Positions 14,238 through 22,173 of a stretch of DNA of 64,000 nucleotides are shown piece by piece. The stretch covers positions 2,576,001-2,640,000 of the forward strand of contig NZ_CP028843.1 in the NCBI RefSeq assembly GCF_003058325.1, given 5' to 3'. Within the stretch, counting starts at the first letter, position 1. Each line of letters starts with the position of its first letter. The notes beneath the pieces were generated by a model. The model had not been told where the DNA came from. It saw nothing but the letters and a program-made list of their open reading frames with translations, and searched no databases. Both the position numbers and the translations under genes were made by a program. The DNA is from Methylobacterium currus (lineage in GTDB: Bacteria > Pseudomonadota > Alphaproteobacteria > Rhizobiales > Beijerinckiaceae).

Positions 14238-15005
14238 TCACGGCAGGGCCGCCGCCGCCTCGCGGGCGCAGGCGGCCGTCTCCGGCGCCGGTCCTGACGG
14301 CGCGGCCGCGAGCTCGGCCCGGGCGCGGTCGAGGTCGGCCCGGAAGGCGGGATCGCCGACGAGGGCGGCGAACAGGGCGCTGCCGGCGAGCCGGCCGGCC
14401 TCGACGTCGCTCGCCCAATGCACCCCGCAGACGATCCGGCTCTCGCCGTAGATCCGGGCGCGGGCGAGGAGCGAAGCGGCGCGCTCCGGCATCAGGGCGG
14501 CGAGGACGAGGCCGAAGGTCCAGCCCTCGGTGGCGTGGCCGGACGGATAGGCGAAGCTCCTGTCCAGGGCCTCGCTGCGGTCGACGCAGAGCGGAGCGTC
14601 GTTGCCGACATGCGGCCGGAGCCGGGCGAAGCGGAGTTTCGCATCGCGCACCACCGCCACCACGTCGCGGCGGGCGCGGGCGAGGAGCGCGGCCAGGGCC
14701 GGAAGGCGGGCGCGATCGAGCCGCCGTCCGGCGGCGCAGGAGAAGCCGTCGAGGAGGGCGGCGATGCCGGACGGGACGTCAGCCGCGGCGAGGGACCAGC
14801 GCGGCGAGCCGGCGAGCGCCCGGGTGGCCGCGTAGGTCGCCGCGTCGGATTCGTGCCCGGCGCTGCCGGGCTTCGGCGGCGCGGGCAGGATCGCGCCGGC
14901 GTCGAGGGCGCCCGGCGCCAGGTAGGGCTGGGGCGCCGGCTCGGCCGCGGCGATGCTCGCGGCGAGCGCCAGGCAGAGGGCGAGCGGCGCCCGCACTCGT
15001 CTCAC
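14238..15005 (-). CDS. Class A (PAP2-type) non-specific acid phosphatase
   Basis: A 255-residue protein with a signal peptide (residues 1 to about 20, cut near AAAEP), so periplasmic. It has the full acid phosphatase signature of the PAP2 superfamily: KLRFARLRP (Kx6RP), YPSGHATEGW (PSGH) and SRIVCGVHWASD (SRx5HxxxD). The middle motif His and the last motif His form the phosphohistidine mechanism. It should hydrolyse phosphomonoesters outside the cytoplasm to scavenge phosphate. The start is a GTG overlapping the TGA of the upstream alpha/beta-hydrolase gene (GTGA), which implies translational coupling. Confidence 0.88.
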   Translation of the reverse strand: MRRVRAPLALCLALAASIAAAEPAPQPYLAPGALDAGAILPAPPKPGSAGHESDAATYAATRALAGSPRWSLAAADVPSGIAALLDGFSCAAGRRLDRARLPALAALLARARRDVVAVVRDAKLRFARLRPHVGNDAPLCVDRSEALDRSFAYPSGHATEGWTFGLVLAALMPERAASLLARARIYGESRIVCGVHWASDVEAGRLAGSALFAALVGDPAFRADLDRARAELAAAPSGPAPETAACAREAAAALP

Positions 15006-15874
15006 GCCTCGGCCGAGAGGATCGCGGCCGCGACCGCCTCGGGGCATTCCTCGTGGGCGGCGAGCGCCCCGGGGATCGCGACGCTTCGGACAAGCCCGCT
15101 CTCGGCGAGGGCCGTCATCTCGGCACCGGAGCGGCGCGGCGCGCCCTTCGGGTGGAGCATCGTCACCGGCGGCAGGCCGGGGCCGAACAGGGCGAAGAAG
15201 TCCTCGCGGGTCCAGACCGGGTCGAGGCCGCCGGTGACGAAGGCGGCGGTGCCGAAGCGGGCCCGGGGCTGGTGCGTCACCCGCCGCTTCTCGGCCAGCA
15301 GCGCCGGGGTGACCCGGGCCGGATCGGCATAGACGTGGGCCTGCATCATCCGGGACACGACCGGCGTGCTGACGTTGAGCCGGTAGAGCAGGTTGCCGAG
15401 GAGCGGCGCCTCGACCGCCCGGCGCAATGTCGCGAAGAGCGGCCGGCGCTCCTCGCCCATCGCGGTCGGCAGCGGCCCGCGCCAGGTCGGCGCCACCAGG
15501 ACCAGCCGGGCGAAGGCGCCGGGATGCCGCGCCGCCGCGGCGACGAGGTAGCCGGCCGCGTGGCCCGCCGCGACCCCGAGCGCGTAGGGCCCGGGCTCCT
15601 GTGCCAGGAGGGCGTCCAGGAAGGCGTTGAGCGTGTCGGGGGCGAGCGCCACCCGCGCCCGGGGTTGCGCGCCGAAGCCGGGCCAGTCCGGCACCAGGCA
15701 GCGGTGGCGGGCGGACAGCCGCGCCGCCAGGGGCCGCATCTCCTCGCGGGTGGAGATCGAGGACAGGGCCGGCAGCAGCAGGGCCGGCGGTCCCTCGCCG
15801 ATCCGGTCGGCCGGCAGGCTCAACGAGCGCCCGGCCAGGGTGAGGGAGAGGGTCTGCGTCTCGATTCCCGCCAT
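15002..15874 (-). CDS. Alpha/beta-hydrolase fold protein lacking the nucleophile serine
   Basis: A 290-residue cytoplasmic protein with the alpha/beta-hydrolase layout: HRCLVPDWPGFG for the oxyanion region, ALGVAAGHAAGYLVAAAARH for the nucleophile strand and helix, GGLDPVWTREDF for the acid loop, and AHEECPEAV for the His loop. The nucleophile elbow, normally GHSxG, reads GHAAG, so Ala stands where Ser (or Cys or Asp) should be. It is therefore unlikely to be a classical esterase. It may be a lyase, a binding protein or an inactive paralogue. The gene is coupled to the acid phosphatase by a 4-bp overlap and follows hemJ by 28 bp. Confidence 0.75.
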   Translation of the reverse strand: MAGIETQTLSLTLAGRSLSLPADRIGEGPPALLLPALSSISTREEMRPLAARLSARHRCLVPDWPGFGAQPRARVALAPDTLNAFLDALLAQEPGPYALGVAAGHAAGYLVAAAARHPGAFARLVLVAPTWRGPLPTAMGEERRPLFATLRRAVEAPLLGNLLYRLNVSTPVVSRMMQAHVYADPARVTPALLAEKRRVTHQPRARFGTAAFVTGGLDPVWTREDFFALFGPGLPPVTMLHPKGAPRRSGAEMTALAESGLVRSVAIPGALAAHEECPEAVAAAILSAEA

Positions 15875-15902
15875 GACGTCTCCTTGAGACAGGACGTGTC
15901 CC

Positions 15903-16325
15903 TCAGAACGGCTTCACCACCACCAGGATCACGATGGCGATCATCAGGAGCGTCGGCACCTCGTTGAGCACCCGGTAGAATTTGGGGCTGCGGGTGTTGC
16001 GGCCGGCGGCGAAGTCCTTGACCATCCGCGACAGCCAGCCGTGGATGCCGCTCATCGCCAGCACCAGGGCGAACTTGGCGTGCATCCAGCCCTGGGTGTA
16101 GGCGCCGCTCATCACCACGAGGGCGATGCCGAAGATCCAGGTGGCGATCATGCCCGGCAGCATGATCGCCTTGGCGAGGCGCCGCTCCATCACCTTGAAG
16201 GTCTCGCCCTGCGGCGATCCCGCCGGCACGGCGGCGTGATAGACGAACAGCCGCGGCAGGTAGAGCATCGCCGCCATCCAGGCGATGAGCGAGATGATAT
16301 GGGCGGCCTTGATCCAGAGATACAC
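15903..16325 (-). CDS. hemJ: Protoporphyrinogen IX oxidase HemJ
   Basis: A 140-residue, four-helix inner-membrane protein. HemJ oxidises protoporphyrinogen IX to protoporphyrin IX, the next-to-last step of haem synthesis, in bacteria lacking HemG and HemY. Family marks are an early membrane His (YLWIKAAHIISLIAWMAAML), LPRLFVYH, the MERRLAKAIMLPGM segment and GWMHAKFALV. The length matches the family. hemE lies upstream on the same strand, separated by 256 bp that contain a MITE-like repeat, so the two haem genes may have separate promoters. Confidence 0.92.
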   Translation of the reverse strand: MYLWIKAAHIISLIAWMAAMLYLPRLFVYHAAVPAGSPQGETFKVMERRLAKAIMLPGMIATWIFGIALVVMSGAYTQGWMHAKFALVLAMSGIHGWLSRMVKDFAAGRNTRSPKFYRVLNEVPTLLMIAIVILVVVKPF

Positions 16326-16390
16326 GGTGGGATCGTCCCTGTCGGAGGATATTCGATGACGCGATAATCTATCTCGGCGATATTCTCGTC

Positions 16391-16543
16391 CTCTGCGTCA
16401 TCCCGGGGCTTTGCGCAGCCGAGAACCCGGGATCCATCACCGCTGGCGGGACAGGAGAAGTCGGTCGGCGTTCCGCTTCGTCCTGAAGCGTCGGCGGTTC
16501 CGGATCCCGGGTTCCGCTTTCGCGGCACCGGGATGACGCAGAG
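16391..16543. mobile_element. MITE-like element with perfect 16-bp terminal inverted repeats
   Basis: A 153-bp non-coding element bounded by CTCTGCGTCATCCCGG (16391-16406) and its exact complement (16528-16543). A second nested perfect pair, GAACCCGGGATCC (16423-16435) and GGATCCCGGGTTC (16502-16514), lets the whole element fold into a long two-step hairpin. A related copy lies at 58511-58659. It encodes no protein. It fills most of the 256-bp gap between hemE and hemJ. Confidence 0.8.
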
Positions 16544-16581
16544 GGCGGCAGGTCCGTCGCGCAGGACGAACCCGCCCTCCC

Positions 16582-17670
16582 TCACCCCCGCAGCCGCGCC
16601 AGCATCCGCTCGACATGCGCGATCGGCGTCTGCGGGGTGATGCCGTGGCCGAGGTTGAAGATGTGGGGCGTGCCGGCGGTGGCCTCCCGGATCGCGTCCA
16701 CCGCCGCGTCCAGGGCCTCGCCACCGGCGATCAGGGTCTCGGGATGGAGGTTGCCCTGCGTGACCACCGAGGCCGGCAGGCGGGCGCGCAACGCCTTCAG
16801 GTCCACCGCCCAGTCGACCCCGACCGCGTCGGCGCCGGTCTCCTCGGCCACGCGGGCATGGCCGTCGAGCCCCGAGCCACGGGCGAAGACGATGATCTTG
16901 GCGCCGGGCACCCGGGCGCGGATGCCGGAGACCATCCGGGCGATCGGCTGGAAGCTCCAGCGCGCGAGCGCGTCGCCGGCCTCCCCGGCGGGCACGTCCG
17001 GCAGGCTGCCTGCATGGCTCTCGAAGATCTGCACCGCGTCGGCGCCGGCCTCGAACTGGCGCACCAGGTACTCGGTCGAGACCGCGACCAGCCGGTCGAT
17101 TAGGGCGTCGAGGAGGGCGGGGTCGCGGGCGGCGAGGGCCCTCGCCGGCGCGAGATCCGGCGTGCCGCGCCCGCCGATCATGTAGCTCGCCACGGTCCAG
17201 GGCGCGCCGCAGAAACCGAGCAGCGTCGTCTCGGCCGGCAGCTCCGCCCGCAGGCGCGAGACGGTGGCGAAGACGGGCTCCAAGTGGCGCATCACCCGCG
17301 GGTCGCCCGCCCCGATCAGCGCATCGAATTCGGGCCGGCCGGCGAGCGGGTCGAGGCGGGGCCCCTCCCCTTCCACGAAGCGCACGTCCTGGCCGAGGGC
17401 GTGGGGCACCACCAGGATGTCGGAGAAGAGGATCGCCGCCTCGAAGCCGAAGCGGCGGATCGGCTGAAGGGTGACCTCGGTGGCGAAGTCGGGGTTGTAG
17501 CACAGGTCGAGGAAGGAGCCGGCCTCGGCCCGCACCGCCCGGTATTCCGGCAGGTAGCGCCCGGCCTGGCGCATCATCCAGGCCGGCGGCGGCGACAGGG
17601 CCTCGCCGTTCAGCACCCGCAGGAGCGGCCGCTCCGCGCCCCCCCGTCCGGCTCCCGCGGTCCCGCCCAT
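16582..17670 (-). CDS. hemE: Uroporphyrinogen decarboxylase
   Basis: A 362-residue cytoplasmic enzyme that removes four carboxyl groups from uroporphyrinogen III to give coproporphyrinogen III in haem synthesis. Diagnostic motifs are [17 protein letters not shown] near the N terminus, the catalytic Asp in [30 protein letters not shown], and [12 protein letters not shown] near the end. The ATG at 17670 ([11 protein letters not shown]) fits the family length; the in-frame extension to 17787 looks like non-coding sequence and lies within the origin-type intergenic region. In alphaproteobacteria hemE borders the chromosomal origin, and the non-coding sequence upstream here carries origin-like motifs. 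Confidence 0.95.
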   Translation of the reverse strand: MGGTAGAGRGGAERPLLRVLNGEALSPPPAWMMRQAGRYLPEYRAVRAEAGSFLDLCYNPDFATEVTLQPIRRFGFEAAILFSDILVVPHALGQDVRFVEGEGPRLDPLAGRPEFDALIGAGDPRVMRHLEPVFATVSRLRAELPAETTLLGFCGAPWTVASYMIGGRGTPDLAPARALAARDPALLDALIDRLVAVSTEYLVRQFEAGADAVQIFESHAGSLPDVPAGEAGDALARWSFQPIARMVSGIRARVPGAKIIVFARGSGLDGHARVAEETGADAVGVDWAVDLKALRARLPASVVTQGNLHPETLIAGGEALDAAVDAIREATAGTPHIFNLGHGITPQTPIAHVERMLARLRG

Positions 17671-17895
17671 GCTCTGCCCCCCGAAAACCTTGTGCCGCCA
17701 CGCCGGCGGCTCGCTTCCTATGCCGAGAACCGCTCCCCGGCGCCAGCCCGGCGCGTCGTCGCGACCCGCGGCGATCGCCGTCCCCACCCAGGCCTCTGAA
17801 AAGAAAAGAGAGATTCTAGGAATCTGTTTTTTCTATTGGGGGCAGGCGTCGTGGGCCTCCAGCGGCGTCCACAGCCCGTCCCCATCGCCGGTGCG

Positions 17896-17910
17896 TTAAG
17901 AGGGCTTTAA
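17896..17910. promoter_or_regulatory. CtrA-type binding site TTAA-N7-TTAA
   Basis: TTAAGAGGGCTTTAA, with exactly 7 nt between the two TTAA halves, matches the consensus of the alphaproteobacterial cell-cycle regulator CtrA. In Caulobacter CtrA binds such sites at the origin to block initiation. TTAA is rare in this GC-rich sequence, so a chance pair is unlikely. Confidence 0.6.
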
Positions 17911-18098
17911 CAGATTTGCTCCATTGTCGAAGGATCGCGAGAGTCCCGTGGGGCTTAGGTCCCGTCGGACTCGAATCGGCGGTGTCGCGTCCCGGATTCT
18001 CCCACGGGCGGCCCGCCACGAGCGTTAACGGCCGGCCTGTTGAGGCACGGCGCCGTTAACCCACAGCCCTCGCGCCTGGACCTCGCTTCGTCGGCGCA

Positions 18099-18107
18099 TT
18101 ATCCACA
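18099..18107 (+). promoter_or_regulatory. DnaA box
   Basis: TTATCCACA, an exact match to the consensus high-affinity DnaA box, in the hemE/PPSR intergenic region. Confidence 0.7.
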
Positions 18108-18201
18108 CTCATCGACTCCGCGCGGCCGATCGGTGGACGACAGGCCGGGCGCCGGAATCGGTGCGTCCGCCGCGCTTGAGCGGCGAGCCCGGGGAGCCCG
18201 C

Positions 18202-19032
18202 GTGGTCCGCAGCTACTTCCACCTCCACCTCGTGTCGGATTCCACCGGCGAGACCCTGATCAATGTCGGCCGCGCGGCGGCGGCGCAGTACGAGGGGGTC
18301 TCGGCGATCGAGCACGTCTATCCCCTCGTGCGCTCCGGCACGCAGCTCGAACGGGTGATCAACGAGATCGAGCAGGCACCCGGCATCGTGCTCTACACCC
18401 TGGTCGGGCGCGAGCTGACCGAGCGGCTGGAGGAGGCCTGCCGGGCCACCGGCTCGCCGCTGCTCTCGGTGCTGGAGCCGGTGCACCGGCTGCTGCAATC
18501 CTATCTCGGCACCCACTCCACCGCCCGGCCGGGCGCGCAGCACATGCTGAACGCGGAGTACTTCAAGCGCATCGACGCGATGAACTTCACGCTCGCCCAC
18601 GACGACGGCAACCTGCCGCTCGACCTCAACGAGGCGGACGTGATCCTGCTCGGGGTGAGCCGCACCTCGAAGACGCCGACGGCGATCTACCTCGCCAATC
18701 GCGGCCTGAAGACCACCAACATCCCGCTGATCCCCGGCGTGCCGCCGCCGGCGGTGCTGGAGACCCTGCGCCAGCCGCTCATCGTCGGGCTGATCGCCTC
18801 GCCGGAGCGGATCGTGCAGATCCGCCAGAACCGCCTGCTCAGCCTCAAGGCCGACGATTCCTCCTCCTACGTCGACCGCGACGCGGTGGCGAACGAGATC
18901 GCCTCCTCGCGCCGGCTCTTCGCCCGCAACCGCTGGCCGGTGATCGACGTCACCCGGCGCTCGATCGAGGAGACGGCGGCGGCGATCGTCGATCTCCACC
19001 GCGAGCACCGGCTGAAGTTCATCGCCAACTAG
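18202..19032 (+). CDS. Pyruvate, phosphate dikinase/PEP synthase regulatory protein (PPSR family, DUF299)
   Basis: A 276-residue cytoplasmic bifunctional regulator. Members add ADP-derived phosphate to, and remove phosphate from, the catalytic-domain Thr of PEP synthase or pyruvate phosphate dikinase. The conserved start [13 protein letters not shown], the P-loop-like [18 protein letters not shown], and [13 protein letters not shown] are all present. The GTG at 18202 ([10 protein letters not shown]) was chosen because the family begins there; the 54 upstream codons are unlike protein and would run through the origin motifs. maf follows 6 bp after the stop. In methylotrophs the target enzyme controls PEP supply, but it is not in this window. 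Confidence 0.88.
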   Translation: MVRSYFHLHLVSDSTGETLINVGRAAAAQYEGVSAIEHVYPLVRSGTQLERVINEIEQAPGIVLYTLVGRELTERLEEACRATGSPLLSVLEPVHRLLQSYLGTHSTARPGAQHMLNAEYFKRIDAMNFTLAHDDGNLPLDLNEADVILLGVSRTSKTPTAIYLANRGLKTTNIPLIPGVPPPAVLETLRQPLIVGLIASPERIVQIRQNRLLSLKADDSSSYVDRDAVANEIASSRRLFARNRWPVIDVTRRSIEETAAAIVDLHREHRLKFIAN

Positions 19033-19038
19033 ACGCCG

Positions 19039-19659
19039 ATGCCGCACGCTCCCTCCCTCTGGCGCGGGTCCGCGCCGCTCCTCCTCGCCTCGACCAGCCC
19101 GACACGGCGCGCCCTGCTCGCCTCCGCCGGCCTGGCCGTGGACATCCAGGCGCCCGGCGTCGACGAGCGCGCCGTCGAGGCGGAGGCCGCCGGCCTGTCG
19201 CCCGAAGCCCTCGCCGGCCGCCTGGCCGCCGCCAAGGCCGGCGCGGTCGCCGCGCAGAGGCCCGACCGGGTGGTGATCGGGGCCGACCAGGTGCTCGACC
19301 TCGACGGCACGGTCTTCCACAAGCCCGCCGACCGGGCGGGGGCGGCCGTCCACCTCGCGCGGTTGCAGGGGCGCACCCACGCCTTGCATTCCGCCGTGGC
19401 CCTGGCCGTCGGCGGCGCGGTGGTCGAGCGTTTCGTCGCGACCGCGCGGCTGACGATGCGGCCCCTCGATGAGGCGGGCATCGCCGCCTATCTCGACGCC
19501 GCCGGGCCCGCCGTCACCGGCAGCGTCGGCGCCTACCAGCTCGAGGGCGTCGGCATCCACCTGTTCGACCGCATCGAGGGCGACCACTCGACCATCCTGG
19601 GCCTGCCGCTCCTGCCCCTGCTCGCGCGTCTGCGCGGGCGGGGCCTGCTGGCGTTCTGA
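19039..19659 (+). CDS. maf: Maf-family nucleotide pyrophosphatase
   Basis: A 206-residue cytoplasmic enzyme that hydrolyses non-canonical or modified nucleoside triphosphates to monophosphates; it is linked to septum and cell-division control. The phosphate-binding motif LLLASTSPTRRALLASAG lies at the N terminus, the catalytic Asp in VVIGADQVLDLDG, then FHKPAD and the GSVGAYQLEG loop. All conserved charged residues of the ITPase-like fold appear intact. It is the second gene of the rightward block, 6 bp after the PPSR-type gene and 12 bp before aroE. Confidence 0.92.
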   Translation: MPHAPSLWRGSAPLLLASTSPTRRALLASAGLAVDIQAPGVDERAVEAEAAGLSPEALAGRLAAAKAGAVAAQRPDRVVIGADQVLDLDGTVFHKPADRAGAAVHLARLQGRTHALHSAVALAVGGAVVERFVATARLTMRPLDEAGIAAYLDAAGPAVTGSVGAYQLEGVGIHLFDRIEGDHSTILGLPLLPLLARLRGRGLLAF

Positions 19660-19671
19660 GACGATGTTCCG

Positions 19672-20535
19672 ATGACGACCCCGCATCCCCGAGCCTTCGT
19701 GGTGGGCCACCCGATCGCCCATTCCCGCTCGCCGCTGATCCATGGCCACTGGCTCGCCGAGCACGGCCTGCCCGGCTCCTACGAGCGCGTCGACGTCCAT
19801 CCCGACGCCTTCCAGGACTTCATCCGCAGCCTTGGGGCAGAGGGCTGGGTGGGGGGCAACGTCACGATCCCGCACAAGGAGGCGGCCTTCCGCCTCGTCG
19901 AGGTGCTGACCCCGCGGGCCGAGCGGATCGGTGCCGTCAATACGCTGTGGTTCGAGGACGGGCGCCTCTACGGCGACAACACCGACGCGCCGGGCTTCCT
20001 CGCCCATCTGGATGCCAGCCTGGGCGCGGGCTGGCCGGAGGCGACGGGCCTCACGGAGGGACGCGCCACCCTGGTGCTCGGCGCTGGCGGGGCGGCCCGG
20101 GCGATCCTGGTCGGGCTCCTCGAACGCGGGCTCTCCCGCCTGATCGTGGCGAACCGCAGCGCCGAGCGGGCGGAGAGCCTGACCGCCCTCGATCCGGCCC
20201 GGATCACCGCGGTTTCCTGGGATTCGGTGCCGGCCCAGCTTCCCGCCACCGGGCTCCTCATCAACACCACCGCCCTCGGCATGGCGGGCCAGGATCCGCT
20301 CACCCTCGATCTCGCGCCCCTGCCGGCCGCGGCGGCGGTGGCCGACATCGTCTACGTGCCGCTCGAAACCCCGCTCCTCGCCGCCGCCCGGGCCCGGGGG
20401 CTCGCAGGCGTCGACGGGCTCGGCATGCTGCTGCACCAGGCGGTGCCGGGCTTCGCCCGCTGGTTCGGCCGCACGCCCGAGGTCACGCCTTCCTTGCGCG
20501 CCCGCATCGTCGCCGACCTCGGGGGTCACGGGTGA
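19672..20535 (+). CDS. aroE: Shikimate dehydrogenase
   Basis: A 287-residue NADP-dependent enzyme reducing 3-dehydroshikimate to shikimate in the aromatic amino acid pathway. The substrate domain shows GHPIAHSRSPLIH and the catalytic Lys in GGNVTIPHKEAAF. AVNTLW and GDNTDAPGF follow. The NADP domain has the GAGGAAR dinucleotide loop (VLGAGGAARAILVGLLERG) with NRSAERAESL after it. Length is normal. The stop overlaps the GTG of coaE (GTGA), so the two are translationally coupled, the usual alphaproteobacterial order. Confidence 0.95.
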   Translation: MTTPHPRAFVVGHPIAHSRSPLIHGHWLAEHGLPGSYERVDVHPDAFQDFIRSLGAEGWVGGNVTIPHKEAAFRLVEVLTPRAERIGAVNTLWFEDGRLYGDNTDAPGFLAHLDASLGAGWPEATGLTEGRATLVLGAGGAARAILVGLLERGLSRLIVANRSAERAESLTALDPARITAVSWDSVPAQLPATGLLINTTALGMAGQDPLTLDLAPLPAAAAVADIVYVPLETPLLAAARARGLAGVDGLGMLLHQAVPGFARWFGRTPEVTPSLRARIVADLGGHG

Positions 20536-21137
20536 GCCGGCCCGTCATCCTTGGCCTCACCGGCTCGATCGGCATGGGCAAGAGCGCCACCGCGGCGATG
20601 TTCCGCGCGCGCGGAGTGCCGGTCCACGACGCCGATGCCTGCGTGCACGCCCTCTACGGTCCGGGCGGGGCTGCCGCGTCGGCCATCGGCGCGGCATTTC
20701 CCGGGACGCTCGCCCCCGACGGGTCGGTCGACCGCGTCGCCCTGCGCAAGGCGGTGCTCGGCGAGCCGGACCGCCTGCGCCTCCTCGAATCCCTGGTCCA
20801 TCCCCTGGTGCGGGCGGCGCGGGACGCCTTCCTCGCCACCCATGCGTCGGCGCCCCTCGTCGTCCTCGACGTGCCGCTCCTGTTCGAGACCGGCGGCGAG
20901 GCGGGTTGCGACGCCGTCGCGGTGGTCACCGCCCCGCCCGAGGTGCAGCGCGCCCGGGTGCTGGCCCGGCCGGGGATGACGGAAGACGCCTTCGCGCAGA
21001 TCCTCACGAAGCAGATGCCCGACGCCGAGAAGCGCCGGCGCGCCGACTTCCTGATCGAGACCGATCGGGGCTTTCCCCAGGCCGAGGCGCAAGTCGAGGC
21101 GGTGATCGCCGCCGTGACGGCGAGGCGGGCCGGTTAA
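20532..21137 (+). CDS. coaE: Dephospho-CoA kinase
   Basis: A 201-residue enzyme for the last step of coenzyme A synthesis, phosphorylating the ribose 3' hydroxyl of dephospho-CoA. The P-loop GLTGSIGMGKSATA is at the N terminus. GVPVHDADACVHALY and VVLDVPLLFETGGEAGCDAV are the adenylate-binding and lid-adjacent motifs. The GTG start at 20532 overlaps the aroE stop by 4 bp. The C-terminal DFLIETDRGFPQAEAQVEAV matches the usual family ending. Confidence 0.95.
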   Translation: MSRPVILGLTGSIGMGKSATAAMFRARGVPVHDADACVHALYGPGGAAASAIGAAFPGTLAPDGSVDRVALRKAVLGEPDRLRLLESLVHPLVRAARDAFLATHASAPLVVLDVPLLFETGGEAGCDAVAVVTAPPEVQRARVLARPGMTEDAFAQILTKQMPDAEKRRRADFLIETDRGFPQAEAQVEAVIAAVTARRAG

Positions 21138-21188
21138 CGCTTCGTCGCTACACAAGGCCCGAACACCTCTCTCGAAGGGAGCCGCACG

Positions 21189-21902
21189 ATGCTGCGCGAG
21201 ATCGTCCTCGATACCGAGACCACCGGCACCGAGGCCAAGACCGACCGGCTGATCGAGATCGGCGGGATCGAGCTTCTCAATCACATCCCGTCGGGCCGCG
21301 AGTTCCACCGCTACATCAACCCGCAGCGGCCGGTCTCGGAGGGCGCGTTCCGGGTCCACGGCCTCTCGGACGCCTTCCTCGCCGACAAGCCGCTCTTCGC
21401 GCAGATCCTGCCCGACTTCCTGGAGTTCTGCGGCGACGCGACCCTGGTGATCCACAACGCCGCCTTCGACGTCGGCTTCCTCAACGCCGAATATGCCCGC
21501 CTCGGCGACAGGGCCCCGCCGGCGATCGAGCTGGCATCCGTCGTCGACACCCTGGCGATCGCCCGCCGCAAGCATCCGGGCGCGGCCAACAACCTCGACG
21601 CGCTCTGCTCGCGCTACGGCATCGACAATTCCCGCCGCACCAAGCACGGCGCGCTCCTCGACGCGCAGATCCTCGCCGAGGTCTATATCGAGCTTCTGGG
21701 TGGTAAGCAGACGACGCTCGGGCTGACGGTCGAGGGCCAAGCCGGCCCGTCCGGGCCCTCGTTGCGGGCTGCGCCGATCGCGCATGGCCCCCGCCCGACC
21801 CGCAGCCGCCTCACCGAGGCCGAGCTGGCGGCCCATGCCGCCTTCGCGGCGGGGCTGGGGGAGAAGGCGGTCTGGCGGGATTACCTCGGGGAGGCGGGGT
21901 GA
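21189..21902 (+). CDS. dnaQ: DNA polymerase III epsilon subunit (3'-5' proofreading exonuclease)
   Basis: A 237-residue DEDDh exonuclease that proofreads for the replicative polymerase. Exo I is VLDTETTGTEAKTDRLIEIG (first Asp and Glu). Exo II is TLVIHNAAFDVGFLNAEYA with the second Asp. Exo III contains RTKHGALLDAQILAEVYIEL with the catalytic His and last Asp. A short tail after residue 175 should hold the polymerase alpha contact. A GAAGGGAG ribosome site precedes the ATG. It is the last gene of the PPSR-maf-aroE-coaE-dnaQ run. Confidence 0.95.
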   Translation: MLREIVLDTETTGTEAKTDRLIEIGGIELLNHIPSGREFHRYINPQRPVSEGAFRVHGLSDAFLADKPLFAQILPDFLEFCGDATLVIHNAAFDVGFLNAEYARLGDRAPPAIELASVVDTLAIARRKHPGAANNLDALCSRYGIDNSRRTKHGALLDAQILAEVYIELLGGKQTTLGLTVEGQAGPSGPSLRAAPIAHGPRPTRSRLTEAELAAHAAFAAGLGEKAVWRDYLGEAG

Positions 21903-21984
21903 GGCTTCCGCGTGGACCGGGGATTGCGGCAGGCGAGAAGAGTAAAAATCCTCGCAGGATCGTCGCATGAAGGCGTTCAAGTTT

Positions 21985-22070
21985 CATGGCAGCGCACTAA
22001 GCACCATTCGCCGAAGTAGCCGCCGGTTCGGCGGCGAAAATGATGCGCAAACAAGGAGCTGAGCAGAGTT
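21985..22070 (-). repeat. Rhizobiales-type intergenic palindromic repeat, minus orientation
   Basis: Read on the minus strand this stretch runs CTTGTTTGCGCATCATTTTC, then a GCCGCCGAACCGGCGGC hairpin, then TTCGGCGAATGGTGC. The pattern (TTGTTT, GCAAAACCGG-like centre, closing complementary arm) is related to elements at 37141-37245 and 51221-51325. It lies in the 271-bp gap after dnaQ. The remainder of the gap, including a GCAGATCTGC palindrome near 22078, shows no gene. Confidence 0.5.
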
Positions 22071-22173
22071 GCCCGATGCAGATCTGCTTAGACGATCTGC
22101 GTGCCGTCCCGTACGCGGCGCGTCGTGACGCGGGATATCAGCTCGACAAAGTTCAGAACGGGCGGAGGGCAGG

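Larger units (their letters stand above)
17671..18201. other. Candidate chromosomal replication origin (oriC)
   Basis: A 530-bp gap between hemE (-) and the PPSR-type gene (+), the conserved oriC location of Caulobacter and several Rhizobiales. It contains an AT-rich purine/pyrimidine tract at about 17797-17840 as a possible unwinding element, and a perfect DnaA box at 18099-18107. A second weak box (TAACCCACA, 18057-18065) is present. So are a perfect TTAA-N7-TTAA CtrA-type site at 17896-17910 and further TTAAC half-sites at 18025 and 18056. Seven GANTC sites begin at 17812, 17820, 17941, 17968, 17973, 17995 and 18114. Genes on both sides point outward. No replication evidence can come from sequence alone. 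Confidence 0.7.

Noticed and set aside
17671..17787. N-terminal extension of HemE
   Set aside because: Adds 39 unconserved residues; the family length fits the ATG at 17670.
18040..18201. N-terminal extension of the PPSR-type protein
   Set aside because: The family begins at [13 protein letters not shown]; the extension runs over the DnaA box and has no protein-like character, so the GTG at 18202 is preferred.
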